Under the pieces are notes generated by a model, which did no database searches, was not told the origin of the DNA, and saw only the letters and a program-made list of their open reading frames with translations. The position numbers were made by a program, and so were the translations under genes. Below, one piece after another: positions 7,224 through 18,627 of a DNA stretch of 64,000 nt (within the stretch, counting starts at the first letter, position 1; every line of letters begins with the position of its first letter). Source of the stretch: Siphonodentalium dalli (Eukaryota > Mollusca > Scaphopoda > Gadilida > Siphonodentaliidae); assembly GCA_032622095.1 (NCBI GenBank), contig CP136063.1, positions 208,987,934-209,051,933 on the forward strand, written 5' to 3'.

Positions 7224-7452
7224 CCCTTTCATGATGGGAGCTGCATTAAATATCCTGTGCCAGTGTATTCTCATATTTAGGCAGCCTCGCAATATACAAG
7301 AGTGCATTGGCTTACATGGTCACGGTAAATATTGTTAGGCCAATTTATTATCTTATATATGCGAGGCTCCCTATAGGAGACTTGCAAATACAAGAGAATG
7401 CACTGGCACAGGATCTTTAAAGCTGCACAAGCGCTGCTCTGTCATGAAAAGG
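7224..7452. mobile_element. TTAA-flanked MITE (piggyBac-like)
   Basis: TTAA borders both ends (7220-7223 and 7453-7456). The ends are inverted: left CCCTTTCATGATGGGAGC, right complement CCTTTTCATGACAGAGC. Internal inverted blocks (CCTGTGCCAGTG and CACTGGCACAGG) extend the fold-back. TTAA targeting fits piggyBac-type elements. Fragments of the same family lie at 7667-7700, 8262-8467 and 63350-63430. Confidence 0.72.
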
Positions 7453-7666
7453 TTAACTTTTGATATCATACTTTATCTCATACCCAAAATGTTAATTAAT
7501 TTTCTAGAACTAGGCTCCTATGTGATATGGAGAATTCCTGGTGGGGGTTGTAATTTCGGGGAAAAGGTTCATAAATTATATGGAAAATTATGGTGGGGAT
7601 GCGATTTCCTAGACGAGGTTCATACAATATATGGAAAATTCTGGGGGGTTGTAATTTAGTTAATAC
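7230..7666. repeat. Segmental direct repeat, copy 1
   Basis: About 435 bp, from the middle of the MITE through ATATGGAAAATT-type sub-repeats (about 46-bp period, rich in G runs). It matches 8262-8697 closely in the same orientation. Confidence 0.75.
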
Positions 7667-8261
7667 ATGATGGGAGCTGCATTAAAGATCCTGTGAATTA
7701 TTATAGCCCATGCACATATATTCCTACCGATACTAGTGAGCAACCATCGCATATACACACCCTTGCCACCACTGACGTGTATGGCACCATTTAAAAATAT
7801 ATTAGTGGAAATGTCGACTATACATATGCTATAAACCGTTTATTTGTCATTGTGCTGCTCTGCGCATGCGTGAGTAAATCAACTTTATATGCGATTAACC
7901 CAAATGTGGTAGAACACTGATTAGTATACACGAGGGTAATATTAAACTGAAACTATTTGTCTAAATTATGTCTGTTCTACAAACATGTGGAACATGAAAC
8001 TATATGCCATAAATATATAGCGCCACATTGCGCTTAAAATATCGTATGTTTTTGTAGATTATATGCTGTGCGCGCATGCGAGTATATTTCTACCCGATAC
8101 TAGTGGCCAACTATTCCATACACACCATCAGTACCGCTGACATACATGTATGTGGGTTGCATTAACATATAAAAAAGCAGTGGGTCTGGCGCTGGTTATA
8201 GTATATACAAATTTGTGTGCACTGAAATATCGGTATTACGGGATATAGTCACAGTTTGTGT
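7667..8261. other. Spacer between segmental repeats
   Basis: It starts with a left-end fragment of the TTAA MITE (CATGATGGGAGCTGCATTAA). The rest has no recognised gene. Confidence 0.45.
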
Positions 8262-8697
8262 GCACTGATCCTGTGCCAGTGTATTCTCATATATAGCCAG
8301 CCTCGCATATACAAGAGTGCACTGGCTTTCATGGTCATGGTAAATATTGTTAGGCCAATGTATTATCTTATATATGTGAGGCTCCCTATGGGAGACTTGC
8401 AAATATAGGAGAATGCTCTGGCACAGGATCTTTAAAGCTTCACAAGCGCTGCTCCGTCATGAACGGGTTAACTGTTGACTTTTGATATCATACTTTATCT
8501 CATACCAAAAATGTAAATTGATTTTCTGGAACTATAGGCTCCTATGTCATATGGAGAATTCCTGGGGGGGGGTTGTAATTTCCGGGACAAGGTTCATAAA
8601 TTATATGGAAAATTATGGTGGGGGGGGGGTGTGATTTCCTAGACGAGGTTCATACAATATATGGAAAATTCTGGGGGTTTGTAATTTAGTTAATACA
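8262..8697. repeat. Segmental direct repeat, copy 2
   Basis: Second copy of 7230-7666. It includes a MITE right end with TTAA at 8468-8471 and G runs at about 8566-8574 and 8621-8630. Confidence 0.75.
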
Positions 8698-9413
8698 ATG
8701 ATTCTTGGATTACAATCACTTTTCAACACAACACTACTACTAAAATAAACTTCACAAATACAAATTTAAAATGTTATTTTATTTTCAATAGACTGGGAAT
8801 CATATATAATAATCCTTGTTGTGCTCATGTGACTGTTAAGCTAATGCAAACTCTTTGTTTCACTGTACTCACTTTAGGGACCTGTGAATATTCGAGATTC
8901 GATTCGATGTCGATATCTGGCACACGATTCGAGATCGACACCGAATCGGTCCGCTGATTCGGATATTTTCGAATCGGTGTTACTTTGGTGTTGTCTCGTT
9001 TTTTGTGTCTAAATAATACATGCCAAACGACCTGAACTCACAAAAATTGAAGCACAAGGTTGTCGAGTTAGCCAACGTATCGGTAATTTTGAATGTATGC
9101 CGTTCAGAATAGACGTGCATTAATTATGCAAATTATGTGCCTCGATTGCAACCCGTGACCGTGATCAATCGACGCATATATTTGTAATCTGTATCGACAC
9201 TATGTAAATTGTCTACATGCAGTACACGGTGCGTGATCGCTAGATGCTAGATGTGAAATTGATTACCATATGTTTAGAAGTTCATATATCCAATTCAGAT
9301 TACATGAATAAAATTCAATATCAGCTGCCGTTATGAGCAACAAAACATAGATTGGAATGGACAGAAACGATGAGAAACCTTAGAACAATCGATCTATTGC
9401 GTTCTTAAATGGA
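8698..9413. other. Unassigned, with TTCGATTCGAT-type degenerate repeat
   Basis: No gene is seen. Bases 8893-9000 contain repeated GATTCGATTCGAT and ATTCGAGAT words, like those at the ends of the hAT element at 9422-10611, so this is probably an older relative's end. Confidence 0.4.
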
Positions 9414-9421
9414 CGTCATCA

Positions 9422-10611
9422 TAGGGCCCGGCGAAGGTTCGAGATTCGATTTGATTCGATATACTCCCGATGATTCGATTCGATATCATTCATTCGATTC
9501 GTCTCAAAACTAATATAACGCGCAAAGATCGTGCCATTTTTTATCGCAGTCATCGGAAAAAATATCAGCACTACCTCTACTTAATCCAATGGCAGAGGTA
9601 ACGTCCTTTTTGAGCGCGGATCGTTCGATAAGTGTATCAATGGTGGTCCCATATATCCAGAATCTGACTAAGCAGTTGCGACTCAATGACGCCAAAGGCG
9701 TGAAAAAGTTCAGAGAATAACTTCATGCACAACTTCGATCCAGATTTGATCTCACAAACCCCCCACCTGCACGCAGGTTCATACATGGATCCGCGATTTA
9801 AAAGTAATACAGAAATATTTAGAACAGGGTTTGACCCACAATGGACTCCATGAAACAGAGCAGTCTACTAGTACGGGCAATGCAGTTAATAAACAGGTAA
9901 CTCCACCTACCCAGAGTTTAGTTGACGCTATGTTTGATGACGTTGAAGCTGCCCACGAGAGGGACAATGTACTGGACCCTGGTGACAATTCATTATATGT
10001 ATGGCTAACCACGGAAATGGAGGCATACTCGCGTGTTGGGTTATATTAAAAAGGGATGACTCTCCACTGGAGTTTTGGAAATCGAACCAGTCGTCATTGC
10101 CTTTACTCGCTACAACTGCGAAGGATATACTCGGTATTCAAGCGACGAATTGTTCCAGTGAGAGAGTAACGGACCAAAGGCATAGTCTCTCCAACTATAA
10201 CACGGAAACGTTAATCTGGGCCCGCAACAACTCAAACTTACTATTTCCGTCACTGGTACAAACTGCAAAAGCCAATGAAATTAAGAGTGAATAGTTTGGT
10301 CGCTTAAATACCAAGTATATACACGATTACATGTGCTAACTGCCAAGTTCGCAGCTTTTGCGAGTAAATGACTTGTTGAGTCTCGTACACTTTCCAAAAC
10401 CCCAGTGAATATTTTTTCCATGGAGATAATCGCACATGGTGAAAACAAATCAACTAGTTAACAAATATTTTGTAACGTTTATTCATAAAATCGATGTTTA
10501 TTCACTATAAATTTGTCCCAGTAATTGAAGTCAGGTTTTCTATGATTTGATTTGAAGATTCGATTCGATATCATTCGGCCAATTCGAGATTCGACGATTC
10601 GCCAGGCCCTA
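9422..10611 (+). mobile_element. hAT element, decayed, with perfect 8-bp target duplication
   Basis: CGTCATCA flanks both sides (9414-9421 and 10612-10619). The termini are TAGGGCCCGGCGAA and, on the complement, TAGGGCCTGGCGAA. Subterminal GATTCGATTCGATAT words occur at both ends. It is 1,190 bp long, with only the 3' part of a transposase gene, so it is an internally deleted, non-autonomous copy. Confidence 0.88.
9540..10294 (+). pseudogene. hAT transposase, C-terminal part (frameshifted)
   Basis: The plus strand reads NPMAEVTSFLSADRSISVSM, then VVPYIQNLTKQLRLNDAKG, a stop, and after frame changes MTHNGLHETEQSTSTGNAV. The end carries the hAT dimerisation signature PLEFWKSNQSSLPLLATTAK, then DILGIQATNCSSERV, equivalent to the usual W-W/F-K-x-N ... 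P-x-L-A ... I-x-x-T-x-x-S-E-R pattern. At least two frameshifts lie between (near 9720-9830 and 10030-10060). The N-terminal BED finger and the catalytic Asp region are missing. Dead copy. Confidence 0.75.
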
Positions 10612-10619
10612 CGTCATCA

Positions 10620-11366
10620 TGTGTGACCAGTTATCTGGGACACTGCCGGCATAATTCCTATAAATTTCCTACTTTCAGTTTCTGTTTCCCGAGAAATCGA
10701 GCGCGTTGCACCAATTTTAGATCAGTTGAATCTTGTTGATAAAATTTAACACTTGTAACTTGTGTCTGTTTTCTGGGACACCCTCCGTGAATACAACTAC
10801 TGTGAATATGTAATCTAGTTGTTTGTTCTATTGTGGGGTGAACATGCAGTTTAACAGATAAGTTGAGATAATTATACCATTGTTATCGGACTACAACAAT
10901 TATATAGCTGAACGGTGTACCCATGTCCACTTGTGTCAAATCATTATTATCTTTATTAAATAATGTAGACAAGTGACTTTCATTGCATGGGGTTTGTGAT
11001 ACGTTGATTGAACTGTCTTTAAGTGTCTTACTGTCACTTCTTGCGTCATGTGACTTCCATTCTATGGGGTTTGTGATACGTTGATTGAACTGTCGTTAAT
11101 AGTCTTCAATACAACATATCCCAAACCCTCCATGAGACTGAGAGCGACTTGCCTATGTCATGATTTTCCTAAAAAACAAAACACAAGTTCCAACGGATGG
11201 TAAGGAGATTAACATTGTTACATAGTATCTAGTGAATTTTGCTGTTTTTTTTTGTCATGAGACACCGAAATACACAATGGAAGACAATGTCAATCACTAG
11301 CTGATTCGATTCGATGCAAAATCCCCGATTCGCAAATCCCCAAATGAGCTAGACTTGATGGATGGA
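10620..11366. other. Unassigned intronic sequence with short tandem duplication
   Basis: Bases 10974-11045 and 11049-11105 are two copies of a unit containing GGGGTTTGTGATACGTTGAT. Otherwise I see nothing. Confidence 0.45.
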
Positions 11367-11779
11367 CAAGCCTGCAAATAGTGTGTCCGTCATTCACAGA
11401 GGGTGAATTTAGTGACTCTATCCCGCATGGTGGGCTAGCATCACCAAATTCTCCCTCTGGGGACCTCATTCTGCTTATAGGCACCAATTGCTATGGGAGA
11501 CCTAGGATCAGATTGAAGTTCCCCAGTTGAAGTTGATGATGTTCACCCATTATATCTTCAGCATATTAGGGGATATAGAAACTTCCCGCAAGGGAAAAAG
11601 TAAATAAAAACAATGTTAATTTCAGACTAAAGATTCTTCCCGGAATATGAGTCCTGGCTAGAATGAGGTCCCCAGAGGGTGAATTTTGTGGTGTTAGCCC
11701 ACTTAGCGGGATAGTGTCACTAAATTCACCCTCTGGGGACCTCATTCTGCAAATGGCAGACACACTATTTGCAGGCTTG
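11367..11779. mobile_element. MITE family B, complete copy
   Basis: It starts CAAGCCTGCAAATAGTGTGT and ends with its complement. Inside each end is a palindrome built on GAATGAGGTCCCCAGAGGG and TCACTAAATTCACCCTC. The flanks share TTGATGGA, a likely 8-bp target duplication with extra bases on the left. No coding capacity. Confidence 0.75.
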
Positions 11780-12134
11780 TTGATGGAACTGATGGAGAAT
11801 AAGAGGCTCTATGAAAAGAAGATGGCTGATCTTGGGGAAAAATCGAAATTCTAAACGTTGCAATGTATTGTAAAAAATAAGCATTGATTCACTGAATCCA
11901 GAACAAGAGAATATTCTACGAAGATTATTTATCCACACAACATGTTATATTTTCTGCCTACGGGTTACGGCCATTGTTATTAACAGATGTGGGCATTGTT
12001 AATCGAAACAGTATAGGGTCTTGTTTTGAAACATGAATCCTAATGAGATGTCGCGAGCTGGGGATTCTCCGTTCATTTCTCGCGACAAATAATCCTGAGT
12101 GGTGCTCATATGACTTTTTAGCTAATGCAAACTA
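11780..12134. other. Unassigned intronic sequence
   Basis: I see no gene or recognised repeat. Confidence 0.5.
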
Positions 12135-12298
12135 CAGTAATGCCCTAAGTAATCGACTTCTTAACCACCGCAGAATTATGGGTAACTTTTCAGGATTTAG
12201 TCGGAAATATGGCTTGTTGTCATTCATCGGAAAGCTCTCCTGAAAAGTTACCCATAATTCTGCTGTGGTTAAGAAGTCGATTACTTAGAGCATTACTG
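12135..12298. mobile_element. MITE family A, full copy 19 bp from a splice donor
   Basis: Flanked by TA on both sides (12133-12134 and 12299-12300). The arms begin CAGTAATGCCCTAAGTAATC and are near-perfect complements over about 65 bp, with the left arm longer. It lies in the intron just downstream (gene orientation) of the donor at 12317. Confidence 0.88.
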
Positions 12299-12317
12299 TA
12301 TGTTTCATTGTACTCAC

Positions 12318-12479
12318 TTTTACAAAGAGCTTCACTTGTTGATACTATGTTCAATGTAGTCTTTCCATCACCACACTCAGTGCATTTGATGGCGGTCGTA
12401 CTCGTTGAGTACGATCCAATGGGGCAGTCAATGCAGAGTCTTGTCACACTGTCATAGTATGTTCCAGCTGTACACTCAA
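12318..12479 (-). CDS. Host gene exon: cysteine-rich ephrin-receptor-like module
   Basis: Acceptor TTTATTTCAG before 12479 and donor GTGAGT after 12318; 162 nt, phase 1 to phase 1. The codons read ECTAGTYYDSVTRLCIDCPI, then GSYSTSTTAIKCTECGDGKT, ending LCK. The C-x-x-GTYYD ... CxxCPxGSY ... CxxC pattern is a classical GCC2/GCC3 ephrin-receptor-like repeat. It takes its first base from the exon at 13459-13552 to complete a Val codon, and passes one base on to the exon at 420-581. Equal length and phase of the two module exons argue for tandem exon duplication. The protein is probably secreted or the ectodomain of a membrane protein. Confidence 0.88.
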
Positions 12480-12734
12480 CTGAAATAAAGAATTATATAG
12501 GTTTAGAATGAGAACTTGTAACCAGCGCTGAGAATTTGTGGCTGGACATTTGCAGAATGTAGCCCTCAAAGTTAGGAAAAACAGTACAACGACAAATATA
12601 ATGCTATGTTGCCATGCCAGGTGTTTCTGATTGATTGTTTATTAACTCAGCGCCAGAGTACTAATTAACATATATACATATATTTACAAAAGGGGGCCAC
12701 TGTTGTCTGGCTTGCCATTTTCATATGGCAGAAG

Positions 12735-12905
12735 TGTATAGTTGTACTATCATCATAATAAACATCATCATCATCATCATAATCACCATTATTGTCATCA
12801 TCATCATCGTCGTCATAATCACCATTAGCATGATCATCAAAATCATCATCATCATGATCGCCATCATGAACATCATCATAATCACCCTCATCGTGATGAT
12901 CGCCA
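12735..12905. repeat. Imperfect ATC/CAT trinucleotide microsatellite
   Basis: About 170 bp of CATCAT and ATCATAATC-type repeats. It creates artificial Ile-, Met- and Asp-rich frames on both strands. Confidence 0.9.
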
Positions 12906-12968
12906 TCAGACATTATCGCCATACTAATCCCACAGCATTGGTTATATGCATGGCAAATATCAAGGACT

Positions 12969-13160
12969 GAGAATGAGGTCCCCAGAGGGTGAATTTAGTG
13001 ATGCTACCCTGCACAGAAAGCTAGCATCACCAAATTCACCCTCTGGGGACCTCATTCTGCATGGCCTCATCTCAGAATATTGTGATGTGCACCCATTGGG
13101 CACCTCGATTATGCAATGTGTCAACTGCCAATTTGGGTATATAGAGAAACTAAACTAAAA
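12969..13160. repeat. MITE family B, partial copy
   Basis: One complete palindrome (12972-13060) of GAATGAGGTCCCCAGAGGG type, followed by family B interior. Terminal CAAGCCTG repeats are not found. Confidence 0.7.
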
Positions 13161-13329
13161 AAATAATCTTTTATGAAGATGTTTCTAAAGAAACACATTT
13201 GATCAGTATGTTTGGTCAAGCGTGGTGCAAATCTGAAGAAAGTAGTAGCATTTCTCCGAAGAAAGTCAAATCCTTGAGTACAGGCTTACACACTATTGAC
13301 ACTATATCCAGGCTTGTATTCATTGAGTA

Positions 13330-13447
13330 CAGTAATGCCCTAAATAATCGACTCCTTAACCACAGCAGAATTATGGGTAACTTTTCAGGATTTAGTCGGA
13401 AATATGGCTTGTTGCCATTCATCGGAAAACTCTCAGTGGCATTACTG
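13330..13447. mobile_element. MITE family A, copy with shortened right arm, 11 bp from a splice donor
   Basis: TA flanks both ends (13328-13329 and 13448-13449). The left arm is complete through GGAAAACTCTC; the right arm is reduced to GCATTACTG. It ends 11 bp from the donor of the exon at 13459. Confidence 0.85.
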
Positions 13448-13458
13448 TAGAAACTTAC

Positions 13459-13552
13459 CACATTTATCACCAACGACTGTCTGATACGCCTCACACGACT
13501 TCTCCGTAAGGATAACCAGGGTGTCCTTATCCAATCGTGTCTGTGCTGCATC
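13459..13552 (-). CDS. Host gene exon, linker before the cysteine-rich modules
   Basis: Acceptor ATTCTACAG before 13552 and donor GTAAGT after 13459; 94 nt, entering in phase 0 and leaving in phase 1. It encodes DAAQTRLDKDTLVILTEKSC, then EAYQTVVGDKC. The last Cys begins the first cysteine-rich module, which continues in the 12318-12479 exon. Phase 0 entry fits the upstream exon at 19715-19802. No domain is recognised apart from the helix-like Asp/Lys-rich start. Confidence 0.8.
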
Positions 13553-13645
13553 CTGTAGAATTATACACAATCAGTAAGTGAGCTGTCATAAAGGGACGCA
13601 AGTGGGTTCATGCGAAATAACATAAAAGTTTTTAGAGACATATGA

Positions 13646-15930
13646 TAATAATAATATATAGTTTTTATATAGCGCTTTATCCCAGATGGCCCAGAGCGCT
13701 TACATTCCTAGTAGTACCCTGCCCTCTATCACACGTCATATACATACATCTATACACACCACATACATGTACACATACATCAAAATAATTAAACAACATC
13801 TGAGGTAACTTCCCCATAGTGAGCACAGATAATTCACTCTTTAACAAAGTTTTGAATTCTGTCAGAGAGTTTGCAAATCTTGTGTTGTGTCTCAGTGAGT
13901 TCCAAACATTTGGCGCATAGGAATCAAATGCTCTATCGCCATAAGTTTTCATGATGGAATATCCATTAGAGCTTGTGCCTTTGACCTCAGATTCGTAGGT
14001 GGAACATACATACTTAAAAGTTTATCAAATATTGAGGCAATACAGGGAGAATGCTTGAACTAGATTCTGATTTTTTATAACAGAATGACGCATATTTGTA
14101 GTCTATACGTGCACGAATAGGAAGGTAGTGTAGTTCTTGTAGCAATGGTGTTACATGTGAAAATTTTGGTTTGCGGGAAACAATCCTTGCAGCAACTTTA
14201 ATGACTTTTTACAATTTATCCAAGTGTTCAGTTGTGATATCGGCGTGAATGGCATTACAACAGTCTAGTTTTGAAAATACAAATGAAGAAACAAGTGTCT
14301 GTGTTAAATATGGCCGTAACTGCGAGATGCGACGAAGCTCCATAAACATGGATTTGCACATTGAATTGACCTGTAAGTTCATCGATAGTGTGTTATCCAA
14401 AACAACACCTAGAATTTTGACAGAGGATAATAACTGAATATCTGAATCGCCTATTTTAATAGGGTGAACGTCAGTGTGTTTAATGTGGAAATCGGTTCCA
14501 CATAACATCAACTCAGTTTTTTCTTCGTTTAACTTAAGTTTATTAATTTCCATCCACGATTTTACATCAGTTATACAGTCCTGTATTTGTTTCAAGTATG
14601 TCACAAGGCGGGAAAGAAAGGTACTTTGAATATCGTCAGCATACATGTGGTATATATGATTGGAACCAAATGATAACAGTTTCCGATAAACCAAAATGTG
14701 GAAGAGAGCAGCTTAATAAGGATCAAATGATCGATAGTGTCGAACGCGGCGGACAAATCCAGACAGCCAACAATTGTTACAAGGCCTTCATCTGGTGCAT
14801 TGAGGAGATCACTTGTGATGCATATTAAGGCTGTTTCTGTGCTATGATTCTTTCTGTATGCAGATTGGAATGGCTCATTGAGTTTGTTATTATCCAAGTG
14901 ATAATGAAGTTGATACAACACGACACGTTCTAACATTCTAACGTTCTAATTTTTTAAGTTGTTCCGGTCCAATCTTGGCTTCTTCAGGAGTGGTTTAACA
15001 ATTGCATGCTTAAAAATGTCAGGAAAAATGCCATGTCCTAAAGATGAATAAAATATAGATGTTATTGCTGATGCCAGCACTTCACTGTGTTCCCGGATCA
15101 ACTGAGTTGGCATAGGATCGCTGGCACAGGATTTCGGAGGCAGTTTTGAGATAAGGGATTTTACTTCCTCTTGTGTTACAGGGCGAACATTGTTTAGTTT
15201 ATTCTCGGTAAATTCAGCAAACTCAGCATCAATATTTCTTTCTATGCAAGATCTTATACGCACCACTTTATCATCAAAGAATTGCGCAAACACATTTGGT
15301 TTAAGTCAGCAGTATCATGGTTATTTGGTAGTACAGTTGATTTGGACTTGCCGAGCATAGCGTTGGTGAAATTAAACAACATTTTCATTGATTTGCACAC
15401 ATGTTTACCACTGTCCATGAATATTTCTCGGTGGACAGTCAACTTAGATGTTCTCAACTTGCACTTGCGTTCGGCTTTTCTTCTTGCGCGCTTAGAATCA
15501 ATAATTTCCTTCGTCATCCATGGGGCTGCAAGGCGGTCGCACGTAGAGCGCGTTTTCAGAGGGGCATAATCGTCAATCAGAGAGCTTAGTTTAGCGTTGA
15601 AACGTAAGGATAGTTCATTGCATGATCCGGAATCGTTGCATTTAAAGGCATTTGAGAGACTGGCCGAGAAATCTTGAGAGTTGATGGCTTTAATGTTCCT
15701 GGTTAGCACTTGGCGTTTTGGACCTGCAGACGGGTTTGCAGTGTTGATGAAGTTGACTAGAAAGTGGTCAGAGAATGCTATATCGGCGACGTCAGCTTTT
15801 ACGACGTTTGTGGGGTCCTGCCTCACTATAACCCAGTCAAGAATGTGCTGCTTACGATGTGTTGGAGTTTTAACAACTTGCACCAAATTCACACTGCCCA
15901 AAAAAGATTTGAGCTCAGCTACGTGATGAA
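13646..15930 (-). pseudogene. CR1-like LINE, decayed (EN end, RT, 3' end)
   Basis: Read on the minus strand, frames at 15901-15254, 15293-14946, 14936-14601, 14694-14209 and 13952-13677 follow one another as a single LINE ORF broken by frameshifts. They show the end of the endonuclease (RKQHILDWVIVRQ, then DIAFSDHFLVNF), the RT finger region (KSCASDPMPTQLIREH), the palm (LDLSAAFDTIDH), the catalytic box (YADD at about 14636) and the usual tail (TYGDRAFDSYAPNVWNSLRH). The GVPQGS block between palm and YADD is deleted. The 3' end (GATAAAGCGCTATATAAAAA, then TTATTATTATCAT) is CR1-type. It is an intronic fossil in the sense orientation of the host gene. Confidence 0.82.
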
Positions 15931-15932
15931 CT

Positions 15933-16288
15933 TGTTCGAGTTCGTGAAACTGATAAGTTAGTATTCAGGCGCTATGCCAACCTGGGGAATGTAGCATTTC
16001 ACTTACATCGCAGAACATTTCAAAGAAATTGACCATACCACTCCCTAGAAAACATCGTCTGAACTACGCTTAATTGTAAATATTTACATCATGATTCTGG
16101 ATGCAACTATCGGCGACAAACTCACACAAATTATTTTGACATTGAGTCATTGCATTTAGTTAATATATAAGAATAGAAGTGTGTGTTGTCAATTTAGACA
16201 AATATTTGTAGAAATAACAACTTTGAGCAAGAATATTATCCATTTCTATTTTATCACACAACCGGAGTGTTTCACATCACTTTAAAAC
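15933..16288. repeat. Repeat R2, copy 1 (shared with the giant element)
   Basis: It shares GTGAAACTGATAAGTTAGTA, GAAAACATCGTCTGAACTAC and ACCGGAGTGTTTCACAT with 50433-50839 in the same orientation, at roughly 80 percent identity by eye. It is therefore a fragment of the family represented by the 8.48-kb element. Confidence 0.75.
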
Positions 16289-17460
16289 AACTACCAACAA
16301 TTAAGCACATGAAAAGATAGATTGACTTCGTTCTTATTTACATTCTGGCTTCTCAAAGTTCCAGACCTATTTGTTCCAGGAGTGGTACCATGATACCGGT
16401 ATCGGTTCAGGTACTGATAGTCAGAAGTGATTTTATGTGGCCGATCCGATTTATGTAAGTTATATGACTAGTATGTGGCAGATATGAAATGATATTCAAG
16501 GAAACTTTAGGTAATAAGTTCAACAAACGACCTATGGTAAACCTAGTTAAGTTTTGAGTTCGTGGATGGGTCGGTCTGACTCGGTCACAAAGCTTTTCTT
16601 CTTTGGTATTTTTGTCGCAGAAACAGGTCATTTAACGAACAAACAGGTTGAAAGAGCTTCAGCAGCGATCGAATACAATTAATAATAAACATGAAACAAC
16701 AGTTCACTGACAATTAAAATTATGACTGTGACATCTGATTTAAATTAAAAAGATTGAATGATGTAAATCTGAAACTGAATGCCTTAACCAATCATTTAAC
16801 TTAAAATAAAATAAAAAAAACCCTGCAAAACGACAAGTGCATGCCAGTCAACATCAGTCAGTGCCATGTGTATGACATGTTGCTCACTCAGTGATTGGTC
16901 GTGTGAGCTTGTCTTCTATGTTTATGTCACATTATGTGTATGTTTCCAATCTCCAAAGAATATTCCCTAATGATCACTTTGTGCCGAGACCGACTGTGGC
17001 ATCCGATGATAAACGCTGATGATATGTGTGAATTAAATTGACCAATTTCACAACAAAATAATGTACTATTTGCAACTACCAATATATATTATTGCCTTCC
17101 ATTTTGGTTGGGGATAGTTGCAACTCCGGTCTACTAAAGACACATCAAAAATGGTTTTCTTGATGCAAATTCAACACTGTAACTAACATCTAATTCAAGT
17201 TATCCATCGCTAATACACACACACACACACATATATTCTACTATAATTTGTTTACAGCCTTAAAGTATTGTGTACCGGTGATACTTAATTAACACTTGGT
17301 ACCGGTAACGTAACAATTGCTCAAGTACCGACACCAGTACTGGTACCATTGAGAAGTCTTTTTACATTATTTAATAATAACTCTCCAATAATGAGAATTC
17401 CAATTCAAAAAACATTGTTATGTCTACATTAGTGTTACAGTGGAATTGCCAATAAATATG
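16289..17460. other. Unassigned; GGTACC-rich ends may be a relic hAT-type MITE
   Basis: Around 16383-16415 and 17272-17345 there are words such as GGTACCATGATACCGGTATC and GGTACCGGTAACG, resembling the ends of the element at 39621-40826. No clean termini or target duplication are seen. An AC microsatellite lies at 17216-17231. Confidence 0.35.
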
Positions 17461-17611
17461 TGTTATACACACAATGTGTTTGTCCCGATTCATGCATCAC
17501 GACGAGGCCCATTTTCATGGTCATATATATCGAGTCACCGAGTCGCTATATGACCACGAAAACGAGCCGAGTCGCGATACAGAATCCGTACAAACACATT
17601 GTGTGTATAAC
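17461..17611. repeat. Fold-back repeat, about 150 bp
   Basis: Outer arms TGTTATACACACAATGTGTT and ACACATTGTGTGTATAACA are inverted. An inner pair (TTTTCATGGTCATATA and TATATGACCACGAAAA) nests inside. No target duplication was identified. Confidence 0.7.
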
Positions 17612-18360
17612 ATGTTTATCTACCATTTGTGTGACAGAATCTACCACACAAATTACAATTTAAACGCCAAAATCGTTGGATTTGTGCCTGACAATTTGCT
17701 TTATTGAGTAAATTCTCCCAACCTGCAAGGGTAACAGTAATTGCAAGCGCATATGTCTAACGGAAATTGAATTCAATAGACAAAATCTTACACTTGCGTT
17801 TTTTTATATAATTAAATAATAAATACTCAACAATGATATATTAGTTACTTTCTGATATGTTTAACATATTACCCATGATGGGAGGCAATCAAATACTGAT
17901 AAAAACTAGGAGCTTTTTGTTTATAGTGTGCAAGAATATACACTGGACCGTTGTTTTGATTTTGCACATGATTGCATGCAACATCAGTTCATTATTATTT
18001 TTATCAGTCAAGGACGTCACGAGCGCCTTGTATCGCAACTGCAATAATGATATAGATGCTATTATCGCCAATTTGTTATCGCCAATTTGATCAGGGAATT
18101 TCATAGGAAATGGAAGATAAAAGCCCGGTTAGTCCAATTAGGTACATGCACCAAAGTTTAATAAAATCTAGACGGGGGAACATGGGAAAAGGTCAAAGCA
18201 TTAAAAAATGTTCTGAAAATCTTATTCAGAATAAAATATTTTATTTTACTACTGTTTGTTGATAAATCACTGTAACAGTTTTGAAACAATGGCTTCAGTT
18301 TCAACACATGAAATTTCGTTATTGGAGAACTATCAATAATGGTGTTATAAGAACAATGTA
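17612..18360. other. Unassigned AT-rich intronic sequence
   Basis: Short frames only, with no family signature and no recognised repeat. Confidence 0.5.
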
Positions 18361-18575
18361 CAGTAATGCTCCAAGTAATTGACTTCTTAACCACAGAAGA
18401 ATTATGGGTAACTTTTCAGGATTAATAGTCGGAAATATGGCTTGTTGCCATTCATCGGAAAGCTCTCGGGGAGAGCTTTCCGATGAATGGCAACAAGCCA
18501 TATTTCCGACTAAATCCTGAAAAGTTACCCATAATTCTGCAGTGGTTAAGAAGTCGATTACTTAGAGCATTACTG
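18361..18575. mobile_element. MITE family A, longest copy (215-bp near-perfect fold-back)
   Basis: TA flanks both ends (18359-18360 and 18576-18577). The two arms, about 105 bp each, are almost perfect complements around CTCGGGGAGAG, so this copy gives the fullest picture of the family: CAGTAATG ends, a GGGTAACTTTTCAGG block and GGCTTGTTGCCATTC. Confidence 0.9.
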
Positions 18576-18627
18576 TATATCTATATCTCTATGTTATTCT
18601 TAGCGGTGATGTTCCTTGCAAGCCTGA

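Noticed and set aside
9422-10611. Considered part of the Polinton-like remnant
   Set aside because: It has its own termini, 8-bp duplication and hAT signature, so it is an independent insertion.
12665-12970. Asp-, Met- and Ile-rich frames on both strands
   Set aside because: They are translations of an ATC/CAT microsatellite and have no other content.
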